In this document: one piece after another, positions 8,518 to 16,725 of the stretch
Position numbering within the stretch: position 1 is the stretch's first letter
How the letters are laid out: every line of letters starts with the position of its first letter
From: Spongiibacteraceae bacterium
Lineage (GTDB): Bacteria; Pseudomonadota; Gammaproteobacteria; Pseudomonadales; Dasaniaceae
NCBI GenBank assembly: GCA_028280715.1
Contig: JANQLG010000011.1
Coordinates: 1 to 64,000 of the forward strand
Reading direction: 5' to 3'
Length of the DNA stretch: 64,000 nucleotides
The notes under the pieces: model-generated
What the model was told of the DNA's origin: nothing
Databases searched by the model: none
Seen by the model: the letters and a program-made list of their open reading frames with translations, nothing else
Made by a program: the position numbers and the translations under genes

Positions 8518-10001
8518 AACGTGTGCCTCAATAGCAATTCAGCGGCGCTACTCGACAAGGCCAGCGGAAATGAAGGAAACAACCCAAAGACGATATTGGC
8601 AACGGCCACTATGCCGATCACCAATAACAGTTGCATCGGGGCTTCGCCAGGCGCCTGTGCTACTACTGCCGGTTTGAAGTACAAGGTATCGATGATGCGA
8701 TACACATAAGCCAATGCCATCAATGAGCTAAGGAGAACAATAGCGATCAATAACCAGGCCATATCGCCATTGTCGATAGCGGCATTGATCAATAGCCATT
8801 TGCTGATAAAGCCCGCGGTACCGGGAATGCCCACCAGGCTCAAACCGCAAACTACAATAGCTGCTGCGGTCCAGGGCATGGTGCGGGCTGCGCCAGCCAG
8901 TTGATCCAGACGCAAGTCGCGGTAATGGTAAGCCAACCCGGTGATAGCTAGAAACAGGCCGCCCTTGGCTAGTGCATGGTTAAACAGGTGCGCAGCCGAG
9001 GCGGTTAGCCCCGCTGTTGTCACAAAGCTGGCACCTAATATGATGTAGCCAATTTGCGCCACTGAAGACATGGCCAGTAAGCGCTTGATATGCCCCTCGA
9101 ACATCGCGACTGCCGAGGCGACCAGAATGCCAAATAAGGCCAGTGGTGCCAGGAAGGTCGAAAATTGCAGCGCATGGTTTTCAAGGTTGGCTTGAAATAC
9201 AAAGTAATCAAAACGAATTAACACGTAAATGGCCACCTTCGTCGCGCAAGCGGCGAGAAATACTGTGACGATATGCGGCGCCTGAGCATAGGCGTTAGGT
9301 AACCAAACGTGCAACGGAAAAACAGCGGCTTTGAGCGCGAGGCCAATGGTGATAAAGCCGGCTGCCACTAAGATGGGATTAATATCAGTGACATCACCAA
9401 TGCGTGCTTCCATGTCTGCTAGATTCAGCGTGCCGGTCATCATATAGACCATGCCGACCCCGATCAGATAGAAGGTGGCGCCAATGGTACCCATCGTCAG
9501 ATATTTAAATACTGCGGGTAGGGCGCGTCGGTCCGGGCCACCGGCGATGAGGACATAACTGGCGAGTGAAGATATCTCCATAAACACAAAAATATTGAAG
9601 GCATCGGCAGAAACAGCGATACCGGTCAAACCGGCAAGGGCTAATAAAAATGCGGAATAAAATAGCGGCTGGCGCTCCGCCTCTATTTGTTGGTCGACGC
9701 TAGGCCGTGCGGCCAGCAATGCCGCAGCGGCGGCACCGGTGATAATAAGCAGCACCAGCGCACTGAACCCATCCACTGATAAGGCTATGCCGTAGGGGGC
9801 TTGCCAGCCGCCCATTTCATAGTAGAACTCATTACCTCTGGCAACAGCGAGGGCCATGTTTAACGCAATGGCAAAACTAAACAGGGCAACGGCAGCGGCA
9901 CCCGCCCAAGCCAGGCCACGGGGTTTTAACAACAGGATTAGCGGTGAACTGAGCATCGGCACGATGACCTGCAGCGCCGGCAGATGAGGTGTTAAGTCCA
10001 T
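8514..10001 (-). CDS. mnhD: Mrp-like antiporter subunit D, first copy
   Basis: About 495 residues from the ATG at 10001 (MDLTPHLPALQVIVPM); the longer open frame begins inside the preceding gene and is not needed. It contains FNIFVFMEISSLASYVLIA, LKAAVFPLHVWLPNAYAQAPHIVTVFLAACATKVA, IKRLLAMSSVAQIGYIILG and HLFNHALAKGGLFLAITG, the MnhD signature set. Integral inner-membrane protein that contributes a transmembrane ion pathway. Four bases separate it from subunit C, and its stop overlaps the next start. Confidence 0.9.
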   Translation of the reverse strand: MDLTPHLPALQVIVPMLSSPLILLLKPRGLAWAGAAAVALFSFAIALNMALAVARGNEFYYEMGGWQAPYGIALSVDGFSALVLLIITGAAAAALLAARPSVDQQIEAERQPLFYSAFLLALAGLTGIAVSADAFNIFVFMEISSLASYVLIAGGPDRRALPAVFKYLTMGTIGATFYLIGVGMVYMMTGTLNLADMEARIGDVTDINPILVAAGFITIGLALKAAVFPLHVWLPNAYAQAPHIVTVFLAACATKVAIYVLIRFDYFVFQANLENHALQFSTFLAPLALFGILVASAVAMFEGHIKRLLAMSSVAQIGYIILGASFVTTAGLTASAAHLFNHALAKGGLFLAITGLAYHYRDLRLDQLAGAARTMPWTAAAIVVCGLSLVGIPGTAGFISKWLLINAAIDNGDMAWLLIAIVLLSSLMALAYVYRIIDTLYFKPAVVAQAPGEAPMQLLLVIGIVAVANIVFGLFPSFPLALSSSAAELLLRHTL

Positions 10002-10005
10002 GGTG

Positions 10006-10365
10006 TCAGTCCGCGTCCAGTATCTCGTTTTCTTCGATGGTGTCGTAGGTCTCATAAATACGAACGACAATCGCCAACCCTAGCGCGAGAGTGGAAACGC
10101 CCACCACAATAGCGGTCAGAATCAATACCTGGGGGAGCGGGTTGGAAAACACCTGATTCTCGACCCCTTTCTGAATGATCGGTGCAGTACCTCCTTCTAC
10201 CTTGTCCATAGTGATGTACATGAGGAAGACTGCAGATTGGAAGATCGATAAACCAATCAGTTTTTTCACCAGGTTGGTTTTTGCGATTACTGTGTATAGG
10301 CCTACAGTGAGTACGATCGCGAATACCCAATAGTTAAATATGCCTAGTAATTCGAACAGGTTCAT
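10006..10365 (-). CDS. mnhC: Mrp-like antiporter subunit C (NuoK-like)
   Basis: About 119 residues from the ATG at 10365 (MNLFELLGIFNYWVFAIVLTVGLY). Three membrane helices, with KKLIGLSIFQSAVFLMYI and PLPQVLILTAIVVGVSTLALGLA, the NuoK/MnhC signature. The upstream extension of the open frame overlaps the preceding gene and was rejected. It starts within the stop of the B-type gene (ATGA overlap). Confidence 0.9.
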   Translation of the reverse strand: MNLFELLGIFNYWVFAIVLTVGLYTVIAKTNLVKKLIGLSIFQSAVFLMYITMDKVEGGTAPIIQKGVENQVFSNPLPQVLILTAIVVGVSTLALGLAIVVRIYETYDTIEENEILDAD

Positions 10366-11336
10366 GATTTTACGGGTCTCGATGCAAATGCATGGAAGAT
10401 ACTGAGCAGTGCGCCGCAAACGGCCATACCCACGCCGGCCTCTATCAGCAGGATGCCCAATTGCTGGCCGCTAACAGGGTTCGTTAGAAGGACTGAATAC
10501 TCAAGGAAATTACCACCGAGCGCTATACAGGCGACGCCAACGCCGCCATATAAGCTGGCACCACCAATGACCAAGCCCATCAGCACGGGTTGAGGCAATG
10601 CGCGCAACGCTGCAGCTTCACCCTCGAGCAATGCATAAAGAATGATGCCCGATGCGATCAGTGCCCCAGCCTGGAATCCACCACCCGGGCCATATTCGCC
10701 ATGAAACTGCACATATAAGCCAAATAGCACGATAAAGGGAACCAATAAGCGTCCGACCACCTGCGGAATGAGGTGATGTCGCAAACCCGAGGCATCGGGG
10801 TCGTACATACTGCCCTCTGATGGCTTGACGCCGAGAATGAACAGCACACCAATACAGGCCGCAAACACTACGAACACTTCACCCAGCGTATCGTAGCCAC
10901 GGAAACTGCCCAGCACGGCGGTGACTACATTGGGAAAATCCATATAAACCGGTGTGTTCTCCAGATACCATGGTGCAACATGCTGATGCACGGGGGCATT
11001 GGGATCGCCCAGACGGGGTTTGTCGAAGGTGGCGTAAATAATCAGTGTGGCAAGAACTGCCACCACGACCATAGCCAGGCGACTGGAAGGCACGGGTTTT
11101 TCGCGTTCGGTCGTTAGTGCCAGTGCCGACAGAAAAATCATCGTGGTTATGCCCGCGCCGACAGCCGCCTCAGTCAAGGCAACATCCGCTGCGTCGAGAA
11201 TAAAAAAATTGGCGGCCATCAGCAGGCTGAAGATCGACGTCAGCATCACTGCCACAAACAGGTTTTCCGTGCGTACTATCGCCAAGGCAGCAATGACCAG
11301 TAAAGACAGTAGAAACAGGGCGAAAATAATAATCAT
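10362..11336 (-). CDS. mnhB: Fused DUF4040/MbhD-like and MnhB subunit
   Basis: 324 residues in two parts. Residues 1-75 are an MbhD/DUF4040-like domain (SIFSLLMAANFFILDAADVALTEAAVGAG), which in canonical Mrp systems is the C-terminal end of MrpA. After a soluble linker, the second half is MnhB: GRLLVPFIVLFGLYVQFHGEYGPGGGFQAG and the following helices. Thus the A-subunit tail is carried on B while no full-length A subunit is present; the ND5 part of A is presumably supplied by one of the D-like genes. Overlaps subunit G by 4 nt and subunit C by 4 nt. Confidence 0.85.
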   Translation of the reverse strand: MIIIFALFLLSLLVIAALAIVRTENLFVAVMLTSIFSLLMAANFFILDAADVALTEAAVGAGITTMIFLSALALTTEREKPVPSSRLAMVVVAVLATLIIYATFDKPRLGDPNAPVHQHVAPWYLENTPVYMDFPNVVTAVLGSFRGYDTLGEVFVVFAACIGVLFILGVKPSEGSMYDPDASGLRHHLIPQVVGRLLVPFIVLFGLYVQFHGEYGPGGGFQAGALIASGIILYALLEGEAAALRALPQPVLMGLVIGGASLYGGVGVACIALGGNFLEYSVLLTNPVSGQQLGILLIEAGVGMAVCGALLSIFHAFASRPVKS

Positions 11337-11713
11337 GTTTCGCTCCTATTTTTGGTATCAGGGCTTTGTATTTCAGGGTTTTGTGCATCAGGCGCTTTAG
11401 CACTGCCCCTTTGAATATGGGGCCGCAAACCCGATTGCAGCGCTGCATTGGCTAGGGCGTAGCTGGCAGTGGGTGCAGTCAGCAGCAAGAAAACCATGAT
11501 GGCGGCCAGTTTTAGGGCTGCGAGTGTCAGACCTGCCTGCAAAATCATGCCGGTAAAGATCAAAATAGTTGCCATCGTTTCAGTGAGACTGGCTGCGTGC
11601 AGGCGGGTATAAAAGTTGGGTAAGCGCAATGCGCCAATGCCACCGATGAGCACGAAGGCACCACCCGTGCAAAGCAGAATCCAGCTAAGAATATGCAGGA
11701 CGGTGTCAATCAT
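11333..11713 (-). CDS. mnhG: Mrp-like antiporter subunit G
   Basis: 126 residues, three membrane helices, with GGAFVLIGGIGALRLPNFYTRLHAASLTETMATILI, the MnhG signature (GxLRxPDxYxRxHAAxK-like). The last 25 residues form a polar tail (NPEIQSPDTKNRSET). Overlaps the end of subunit F by 8 nt and the start of the B-type gene by 4 nt. Confidence 0.92.
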   Translation of the reverse strand: MIDTVLHILSWILLCTGGAFVLIGGIGALRLPNFYTRLHAASLTETMATILIFTGMILQAGLTLAALKLAAIMVFLLLTAPTASYALANAALQSGLRPHIQRGSAKAPDAQNPEIQSPDTKNRSET

Positions 11714-11984
11714 AGTCCTTTGCCTCGTCAGCCTTACCAGATTTCATCTGCGTGAATTGCAGCACGGCAAGTACGCCGACCAGATTGATTAGGGCGTAGG
11801 CCAGAGCCAGGTCTAGAAAATCAGGGCGGTTAAACAGGAAAGCGATCACCGACAACAGCAACGCTGTTTTGGTACCGAACAGGTTTACCGCCAATACCCG
11901 GTCGTAAATGGTGGGGCCGCGCAACGCACGGGCTAGCGCGAGCACCATGGTCATCAGGATTGCCAGAGAGACGACGGTGTACAT
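11706..11984 (-). CDS. mnhF: Mrp-like antiporter subunit F
   Basis: 92 residues with three membrane helices and the signature RALRGPTIYDRVLAVNLFGTKTALLLSVIAF followed by LDLALAYALINLVGVLAVLQF. This is MnhF/PhaF. It is two bases downstream of subunit E and overlaps subunit G by 8 nt. Confidence 0.93.
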   Translation of the reverse strand: MYTVVSLAILMTMVLALARALRGPTIYDRVLAVNLFGTKTALLLSVIAFLFNRPDFLDLALAYALINLVGVLAVLQFTQMKSGKADEAKDYD

Positions 11985-11986
11985 AA

Positions 11987-12496
11987 TTAGCTGATATCCA
12001 ACTGAGCAACGCGATGTTCTGCTTCGCGACTGCGCAGCGAAGCTGCGCTGTTGGTGGTCAAGCAGTGCACCAGCAAGCGGTCTTCATCGACATCGATAGT
12101 GACTGTGCCTGGCGCTAGGGTGATCGTGTTGCCGAGGATTACCTTGCCGGAGTCGGTTTTTTCAGAAGTAGTAAGCTCGACCAATTCCGGTTGGATTGGC
12201 AGCGATGGTGAGAGTACGATCCGCGCTACCTCAATACTGGATTTCACCACCTCTTTCAGAACCCACCACCACAGTGCAGGCAGCCGCAACAGCGAACGCA
12301 GAGAAATAGCGTGGCGGAAAAAACCGGTGCGCCGAGCTAACCAAAGGCTCAGCAGACAGGAAAAAACTCCCAATCCAATCAATAAAGGCTTGTAGATGCC
12401 TGACCACAACAGCCAACTGATCATCAGGACAATGAAGGCACCCAATGACTGCCGTGGTGTTGCGGTGTATTTAGCGGCCACGGTGCTATTCTCCAT
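11987..12496 (-). CDS. mnhE: Mrp-like antiporter subunit E
   Basis: About 169 residues from the ATG at 12496 (MENSTVAAKYTATPRQSLG); a GGAG lies upstream. Membrane helices (FIVLMISWLLWSGIYKPLLIGLGVFSCLLSLWLARR), LPALWWWVLKEVVKSSIEVARIVL and the soluble TLAPGTVTIDVDEDRLLVHCL motif define MnhE. First gene of the operon, so the promoter should lie within 12497-12777, where no hexamer pair stands out. The complex exchanges protons for Na+ or K+, supporting pH and salt homeostasis. Confidence 0.92.
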   Translation of the reverse strand: MENSTVAAKYTATPRQSLGAFIVLMISWLLWSGIYKPLLIGLGVFSCLLSLWLARRTGFFRHAISLRSLLRLPALWWWVLKEVVKSSIEVARIVLSPSLPIQPELVELTTSEKTDSGKVILGNTITLAPGTVTIDVDEDRLLVHCLTTNSAASLRSREAEHRVAQLDIS

Positions 12497-12777
12497 CGAT
12501 ATTTTTGTCTCCGCCGATATTTTTGCAGGGCAGAGAGTTTTCCAGTGTGACTCGAGCGGAAGGCGATGGCCTATCATCCTTGTATAAGGCATTGAGGCCA
12601 AAGACTTCCGTATCGGTTACTTTGTTCTTTCTGGCACTGTTAGTGCTCCCGTATCGAAGCAGATTGTTCATTGATTTTTCTCCAATGCGTCAGATCTTCT
12701 AAAATGGGCAGCGACTGACAAGTGACAGATACACTCGTGCCCGCACTTTAATCGTGCCGCAAAAAATAAAGGGTATT

Positions 12778-13245
12778 TTATTCAGGTTCGCAGGGGTAGT
12801 GCTGTTTCAATGACGCATAGACAATGCTGCGTGCTGACGTTGTAGGCTTCAGATCACCGTGTTGATTAAGATCGTTGACGACATGCAAAACAACTTCCTT
12901 AAGAGGTACTGGGTCACCGAGACAAAACTCAGCATAGCGAGCAGCGCGAAGATACTCCGCTCGGCTGGGTGCACGCGTACGCAGGGCACGTTCGGTGAAG
13001 GTTTCCCTGCTTTTCTGTTGTGCCTCAACATTGAGCATGACTCGCGCATCAGTAGCCACTGCACCGTCGATAAAGCCCTGGATATAGCGAGAGCAGAATT
13101 CGCCATCGAGGCTGGTGTTATCCTGCGGGAACACCTTGCAATGCGATGCCAGTTCTTTCGCCGAGAGTACCTCGACAGCTGAGGCATTGTGTAACAAGGC
13201 TAATGACATGATCGAGGTGACGATGGCAGGGGAAAACTTTTTCAT
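12778..13245 (-). CDS. Exported Rap1a/Tai-like protein
   Basis: 155 residues from the ATG at 13245, which has an excellent AGGAGGTG Shine-Dalgarno; the longer frame upstream lacks one. A signal peptide (MKKFSPAIVTSIMSLALLHNASA) precedes a small helical domain with paired cysteines (HCKVF, EFCSRYIQGFIDGAV, FCLGD, HYPCEPE). The CSRYIQGFIDG segment and cysteine layout recall Rap1a/Tai immunity-like periplasmic proteins, which bind and neutralise peptidoglycan amidase toxins in Serratia and related bacteria. No toxin gene is adjacent, so only the fold is suggested. Confidence 0.6.
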   Translation of the reverse strand: MKKFSPAIVTSIMSLALLHNASAVEVLSAKELASHCKVFPQDNTSLDGEFCSRYIQGFIDGAVATDARVMLNVEAQQKSRETFTERALRTRAPSRAEYLRAARYAEFCLGDPVPLKEVVLHVVNDLNQHGDLKPTTSARSIVYASLKQHYPCEPE

Positions 13246-14180
13246 TATTACGACACCTCCTGGGAATGAAGTCATACGGTGGTCAACAACTGCACTTGAC
13301 CACTTAATCAGACGGCTCAGTAGCGCCATCTGACGAATCTTCAATGGCCGTTGAAAATAATTCTTATCTAATTTTATCTGGCGAGCAATTCGAATATGTC
13401 GTAGTTCTATTCAATTTTTTTCGATGAATAAAGCAGTAGCATTTTGCAAACAACACTTATTTCTGCGTATTTGCTGCAGTTTCTTAGTCTGCTGATGTTT
13501 TCAAACGATATGGCGCATGTGTACTGCTGAGGCCCAAAATCGACAAAAAATAGTTTTTTTGGATTTTATAGGAATATATTGGAAGTGCTATTGGCTCGGG
13601 GCCGAAGTTTTGTTTTGTTCCTTGTCCAAACTTTTCATGGAGCAAAGTTTGTATTCGAAAATATTATTTGGCTGATTTGGTGCTGTCCAGCGCTTCGCCG
13701 TTAGTAAGCTTTTGCCTAATGCATCGCTGGGCTACCATAGTAGCTCCTCCGGTTTGACCGAGTGATACCCGTCATTGGAATTCAGGTTTTTCATGGGTTG
13801 TCTCTTAAACGCTACCAGTTGATGGGCGTTCAAAAAACCGAAGAGAAAAGAAAGTGTTTCAATCCTTGGTTCATGCTGGCTTGGCTCACAGCGAAGCGAG
13901 AACACCAGCGTTAGAGCCAATCGTCAGGCCGGGTTGAAATGGGAACGTCAGGGGCAGGATCGCCGCTCATCAATAAGGCGAGGAAGACCGTGAGTCCGTA
14001 TCTGAATGCAAAGACTACAACCACTCATGTTTCGGCTGGAGAGTACGTCTTATTAGTGTCTGATGGAGTTGGTGTTGACCGCAGAGATTCTCTTGACGAC
14101 GCTTTGTGCTGGTAATGCAGAGTATCTCAACTAGTCTATCTTTAACCTACCTCCCCCTTTTGAACCTGACTTACTAGTAT
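13246..14180. other. Gene-free stretch with degenerate copies of island-end sequence
   Basis: No convincing gene. At 13494-13532 and 13536-13602 there are sequences repeated at 18985-19023 and 19401-19480. The second ends in GGCTCGGGGC, the start of a tRNA-Leu-like segment. The remainder is AT-rich and shows no RNA or coding signal that I trust. Confidence 0.5.
13494..13606. repeat. Left copy of island-end repeat with partial att-like core
   Basis: Two blocks here are near-identical to blocks at 18985-19023 and 19401-19480: GATGTTTTCAAACGATATGG followed by CTGCTGAGG, and GGATTTTATAGGAA then ATATTGGAAGTGCTATT before GGCTCGGGGC. At the second site the same flank runs straight into a long tRNA-Leu-derived segment; here only its first bases remain. 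This points to a decayed attachment site of an older integration. Confidence 0.5.
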
Positions 14181-15686
14181 ATGATTAAGATTTTAGTAGC
14201 TGTTTTTTTGATGACCTTCGCCATATGTATGTCGTCTTCTAGCTATTTTATACACTTTTTTGCCCATAGAGCATTGGAGCGCGACGCAGAGCTCCTGTTG
14301 ACTTATTTTCACAGTTCTTTATCCGAGGCTCATACGCTTCTTTCACGTGTTAAGAAAGATGGCCTTTACAAATGCAGTGACACGCTGGAAAGAAGCTTAG
14401 AGACCTATGAGTTTGAAAGTTCTTCGGTACGCTGGCTAGGTGTTGTTGATGAGGATAATAACCTCTGCGCTAGTGACCCTAATAATGTCGATTTAAACAC
14501 CGATCAAGTGCATGATCTTCAGGACGGCTATACCTTGGTTTCGGCAGAATATAAAAACAATCAAGGTAGAGATTTATTACTTCTTAACTCAGCCGGTAAG
14601 ACCCGTTTTTATGCCAGCCTGGATCTCGTTCGAGCCGAAAATGTGCTTGGGTTTGATTGTGAAAGATGTCTTGAATATACCTTGCAGGTAGTAGGCTCTC
14701 CAGAGCCGCTGTTCGAACAACATGTTCTGGAAAGCGAACCAGTTGTTGAGTTGTCCACTTTAATACATGAGGAACCCATTGATCTTCGTTTAACAATCAG
14801 GGGATCAACAAATTTTTTCCAACACTATAAAACCGTAGGTTGGGAATTCGCTGCACTGTTTTCAACGATCATTTCTATTTCAATTGCATCTCTTGCTTAC
14901 TTTTTACTTCGCAGGCGCCAGTCTTTTGAGCGTGTTCTTCAAGATGCAATTCGTGCAAAAGAGTTTGTTCCGTTTTATCAACCCATCATTAACAGCAAAA
15001 CCGGACATGTTGCCGGTGCAGAGGTTCTGGTGCGTTGGATACGCAGAGATGGCAGCAGTGTCCCGCCTAACGAATTTATCAACTTTGCTGAAAAAAGTGG
15101 GCTGATTATTCCGATGACCGAATTGCTACTTAAACAGGTTGGTCATGATCTTGCTGCATTCGGCTGGCAGGGTAGTCCCTATTACGCCAGTATCAACATC
15201 GTACCGGAGCATCTGCAATCAAATACTTTTTATGAGAAGGTCGAGGAAGTCATTAATAAAAATTCCCTTAGACCGGAGAATATCGCCTTAGAAATTACCG
15301 AACGCAGAAGAATAGTCGATCTCAAGCAAGCGCGCCAAGTTCTTGATCGGTTCTACGCACTGGGTATCAAGCTAAAGCTGGATGATGCGGGTACTGGTTA
15401 TGGAGGTTTTTCCTATATACAGGAACTGGGTATTTCAAGCTTAAAAATCGATAAGATGTTTATTGATTCGATTTTGGCTATAGAGGATTTCAAAACGCCT
15501 GTGTTGGATTCAATAATCAACTTCGCTCAATCCTCCGATTTAGAGATAATTGCTGAAGGAGTCGAGACACCTGAGCAGATTGAATATCTGAATAAGAGGG
15601 ACGTATCACTCATTCAAGGCTTTGTATTTGCCAAGCCGATGCCAGCATCAGACATGGCAAATTGGCTTCAAATAAGCGTTAGCTAA
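14181..15686 (+). CDS. CSS-motif EAL phosphodiesterase (c-di-GMP hydrolysis)
   Basis: 501 residues: a first membrane segment (about 1-25), a periplasmic sensing region with cysteines (KCSDTLE at about 64, LCASDP, CERCLE), a second membrane segment (about 222-243), and a cytoplasmic EAL domain from about 255. The EAL signature reads EVLVRW. The metal and catalytic residues are kept: SINIVPEHLQ (Asn), LEITER (Glu), LDDAGTGYGG (Asp-Asp), LKIDK (Lys), AEGVET (Glu) and IQGFVFAKP (Gln). It should cleave c-di-GMP under control of a periplasmic redox-type signal, as in the Pde CSS-EAL group. It stands alone. Confidence 0.88.
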   Translation: MIKILVAVFLMTFAICMSSSSYFIHFFAHRALERDAELLLTYFHSSLSEAHTLLSRVKKDGLYKCSDTLERSLETYEFESSSVRWLGVVDEDNNLCASDPNNVDLNTDQVHDLQDGYTLVSAEYKNNQGRDLLLLNSAGKTRFYASLDLVRAENVLGFDCERCLEYTLQVVGSPEPLFEQHVLESEPVVELSTLIHEEPIDLRLTIRGSTNFFQHYKTVGWEFAALFSTIISISIASLAYFLLRRRQSFERVLQDAIRAKEFVPFYQPIINSKTGHVAGAEVLVRWIRRDGSSVPPNEFINFAEKSGLIIPMTELLLKQVGHDLAAFGWQGSPYYASINIVPEHLQSNTFYEKVEEVINKNSLRPENIALEITERRRIVDLKQARQVLDRFYALGIKLKLDDAGTGYGGFSYIQELGISSLKIDKMFIDSILAIEDFKTPVLDSIINFAQSSDLEIIAEGVETPEQIEYLNKRDVSLIQGFVFAKPMPASDMANWLQISVS

Positions 15687-15708
15687 CAGGGAGCTTAGTT
15701 ATTGCTCG

Positions 15709-16060
15709 CTTTGGAAAATAACGCGGCGCATAGTGTTATCTGACATGGCTTGATCACGTTTTCGTTCAGATGGAAAAACCAAATCATATCTGCCAGTAAT
15801 TGGTTTTAGTTGCTCAAGTATTTCTATAGTTTGTCTAGATAATTGAATAAGGTGTTCGTTATCCATCTTGATTCGCTCGGGAGCAATGCGTCATATCTTG
15901 TCGACAAAGTTGAATTCCTTTCAGCGAGCACCACGCAATTCACCAAAGCGAACAAAGGTTAGCACCAATAGTTTAATCGCTTGCTGGGTAAGAAAGCGAC
16001 CACGGTTGCTATAAAAATCCAAGGCTTTTAAAAACTGCGGTAGCTCCTATCGGGGCAACG
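15709..16060 (-). pseudogene. Decayed P4-type integrase fragment
   Basis: The stretch aligns base by base with 39770-40125 of the intact island integrase: CGGCGCATAGTGTTATC, ACCACGCAATTC, AAGAAAGCGACCACG and TTGCTATAAAAATCCAAG all recur in the same order. It covers only the central third of the gene, lacks start and end, and has no long open frame, so it is a remnant of a second integrase copy. It marks an older element in the 13.5-19.5 kb zone. Confidence 0.8.
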
Positions 16061-16117
16061 ATGCTCGTCAAATTAAGCATCGAATACAAACAAGCATACA
16101 AGGTAATAAATTGAGTC

Positions 16118-16642
16118 CTACCTAAGAAATGGATAAACCACTGGATATTTATGTGACATTCCCAAGCCCACGCGTATAGTGTTAACGACTACAGTAAAGT
16201 AGAACCCCAAGGACAACATCATTAAGATAGGGACGGTGACCAACAAAAAAGCAGAAAGGCCCAGAACCAAGAAAGCTAGGAGTGCATTGATCTGAAAGTT
16301 GATTATCTCTGTAACCTGGCTCTTTATGTTTTCGTCACTTTTTCCCAGATAGAGCCAAACTACTATGGTTGGTAAAATACAGGGGATAAGGCTGGTTGCA
16401 TGCAATGCAATCAACCACTTCTTGTTAGTGGGTAGAGGCTGGGCTTCCATATCACCGTTTAAATCTTCAAATGGAATATCAAGTGCCATTGCAATTTTGC
16501 GTATATTGTCTGCCCTTGCTGTAACGCTGTTGTTCTCTATCCGCTGAATTGAACGTACAGTGAGCCCTGTTTTTGCAGCAAGCTCTTCCTGAGTCATGCC
16601 CCGTTTTAATCTAGCCTCTTTTATTTTCATCGCTTTCGTCAT
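16118..16642 (-). CDS. Xre-type regulator with DUF4870-like membrane tail
   Basis: 174 residues. Residues 1-60 are a Cro/C1 helix-turn-helix (RLKRGMTQEELAAKTGLTVRSIQRIENN). From about 75 there are two or three hydrophobic segments (LIALHATSLIPCILPTIVVWLYL, INALLAFLVLGLSAFLLVTV, LMMLSLGFYFTVVVNTI), as in DUF4870 proteins. The combination suggests a membrane-anchored DNA-binding regulator that senses an envelope signal. It is about 80 bases downstream of the serine hydrolase gene on the same strand and may be read with it. Start chosen at 16642; the ATG four codons further is an alternative. Confidence 0.7.
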   Translation of the reverse strand: MTKAMKIKEARLKRGMTQEELAAKTGLTVRSIQRIENNSVTARADNIRKIAMALDIPFEDLNGDMEAQPLPTNKKWLIALHATSLIPCILPTIVVWLYLGKSDENIKSQVTEIINFQINALLAFLVLGLSAFLLVTVPILMMLSLGFYFTVVVNTIRVGLGMSHKYPVVYPFLR

Positions 16643-16725
16643 TGTACAATCTGTTATTGGTTACGCTTAAGTGCATTTCAGAAATAAGGTTAAAAGCCCA
16701 ACTATACTGTGTGATAACTGTTGTG

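Noticed and set aside
13732-13920. 62-codon minus-strand frame upstream of the EAL gene
   Set aside because: No start signal and no recognisable family; it lies in degenerate repeat-rich sequence.
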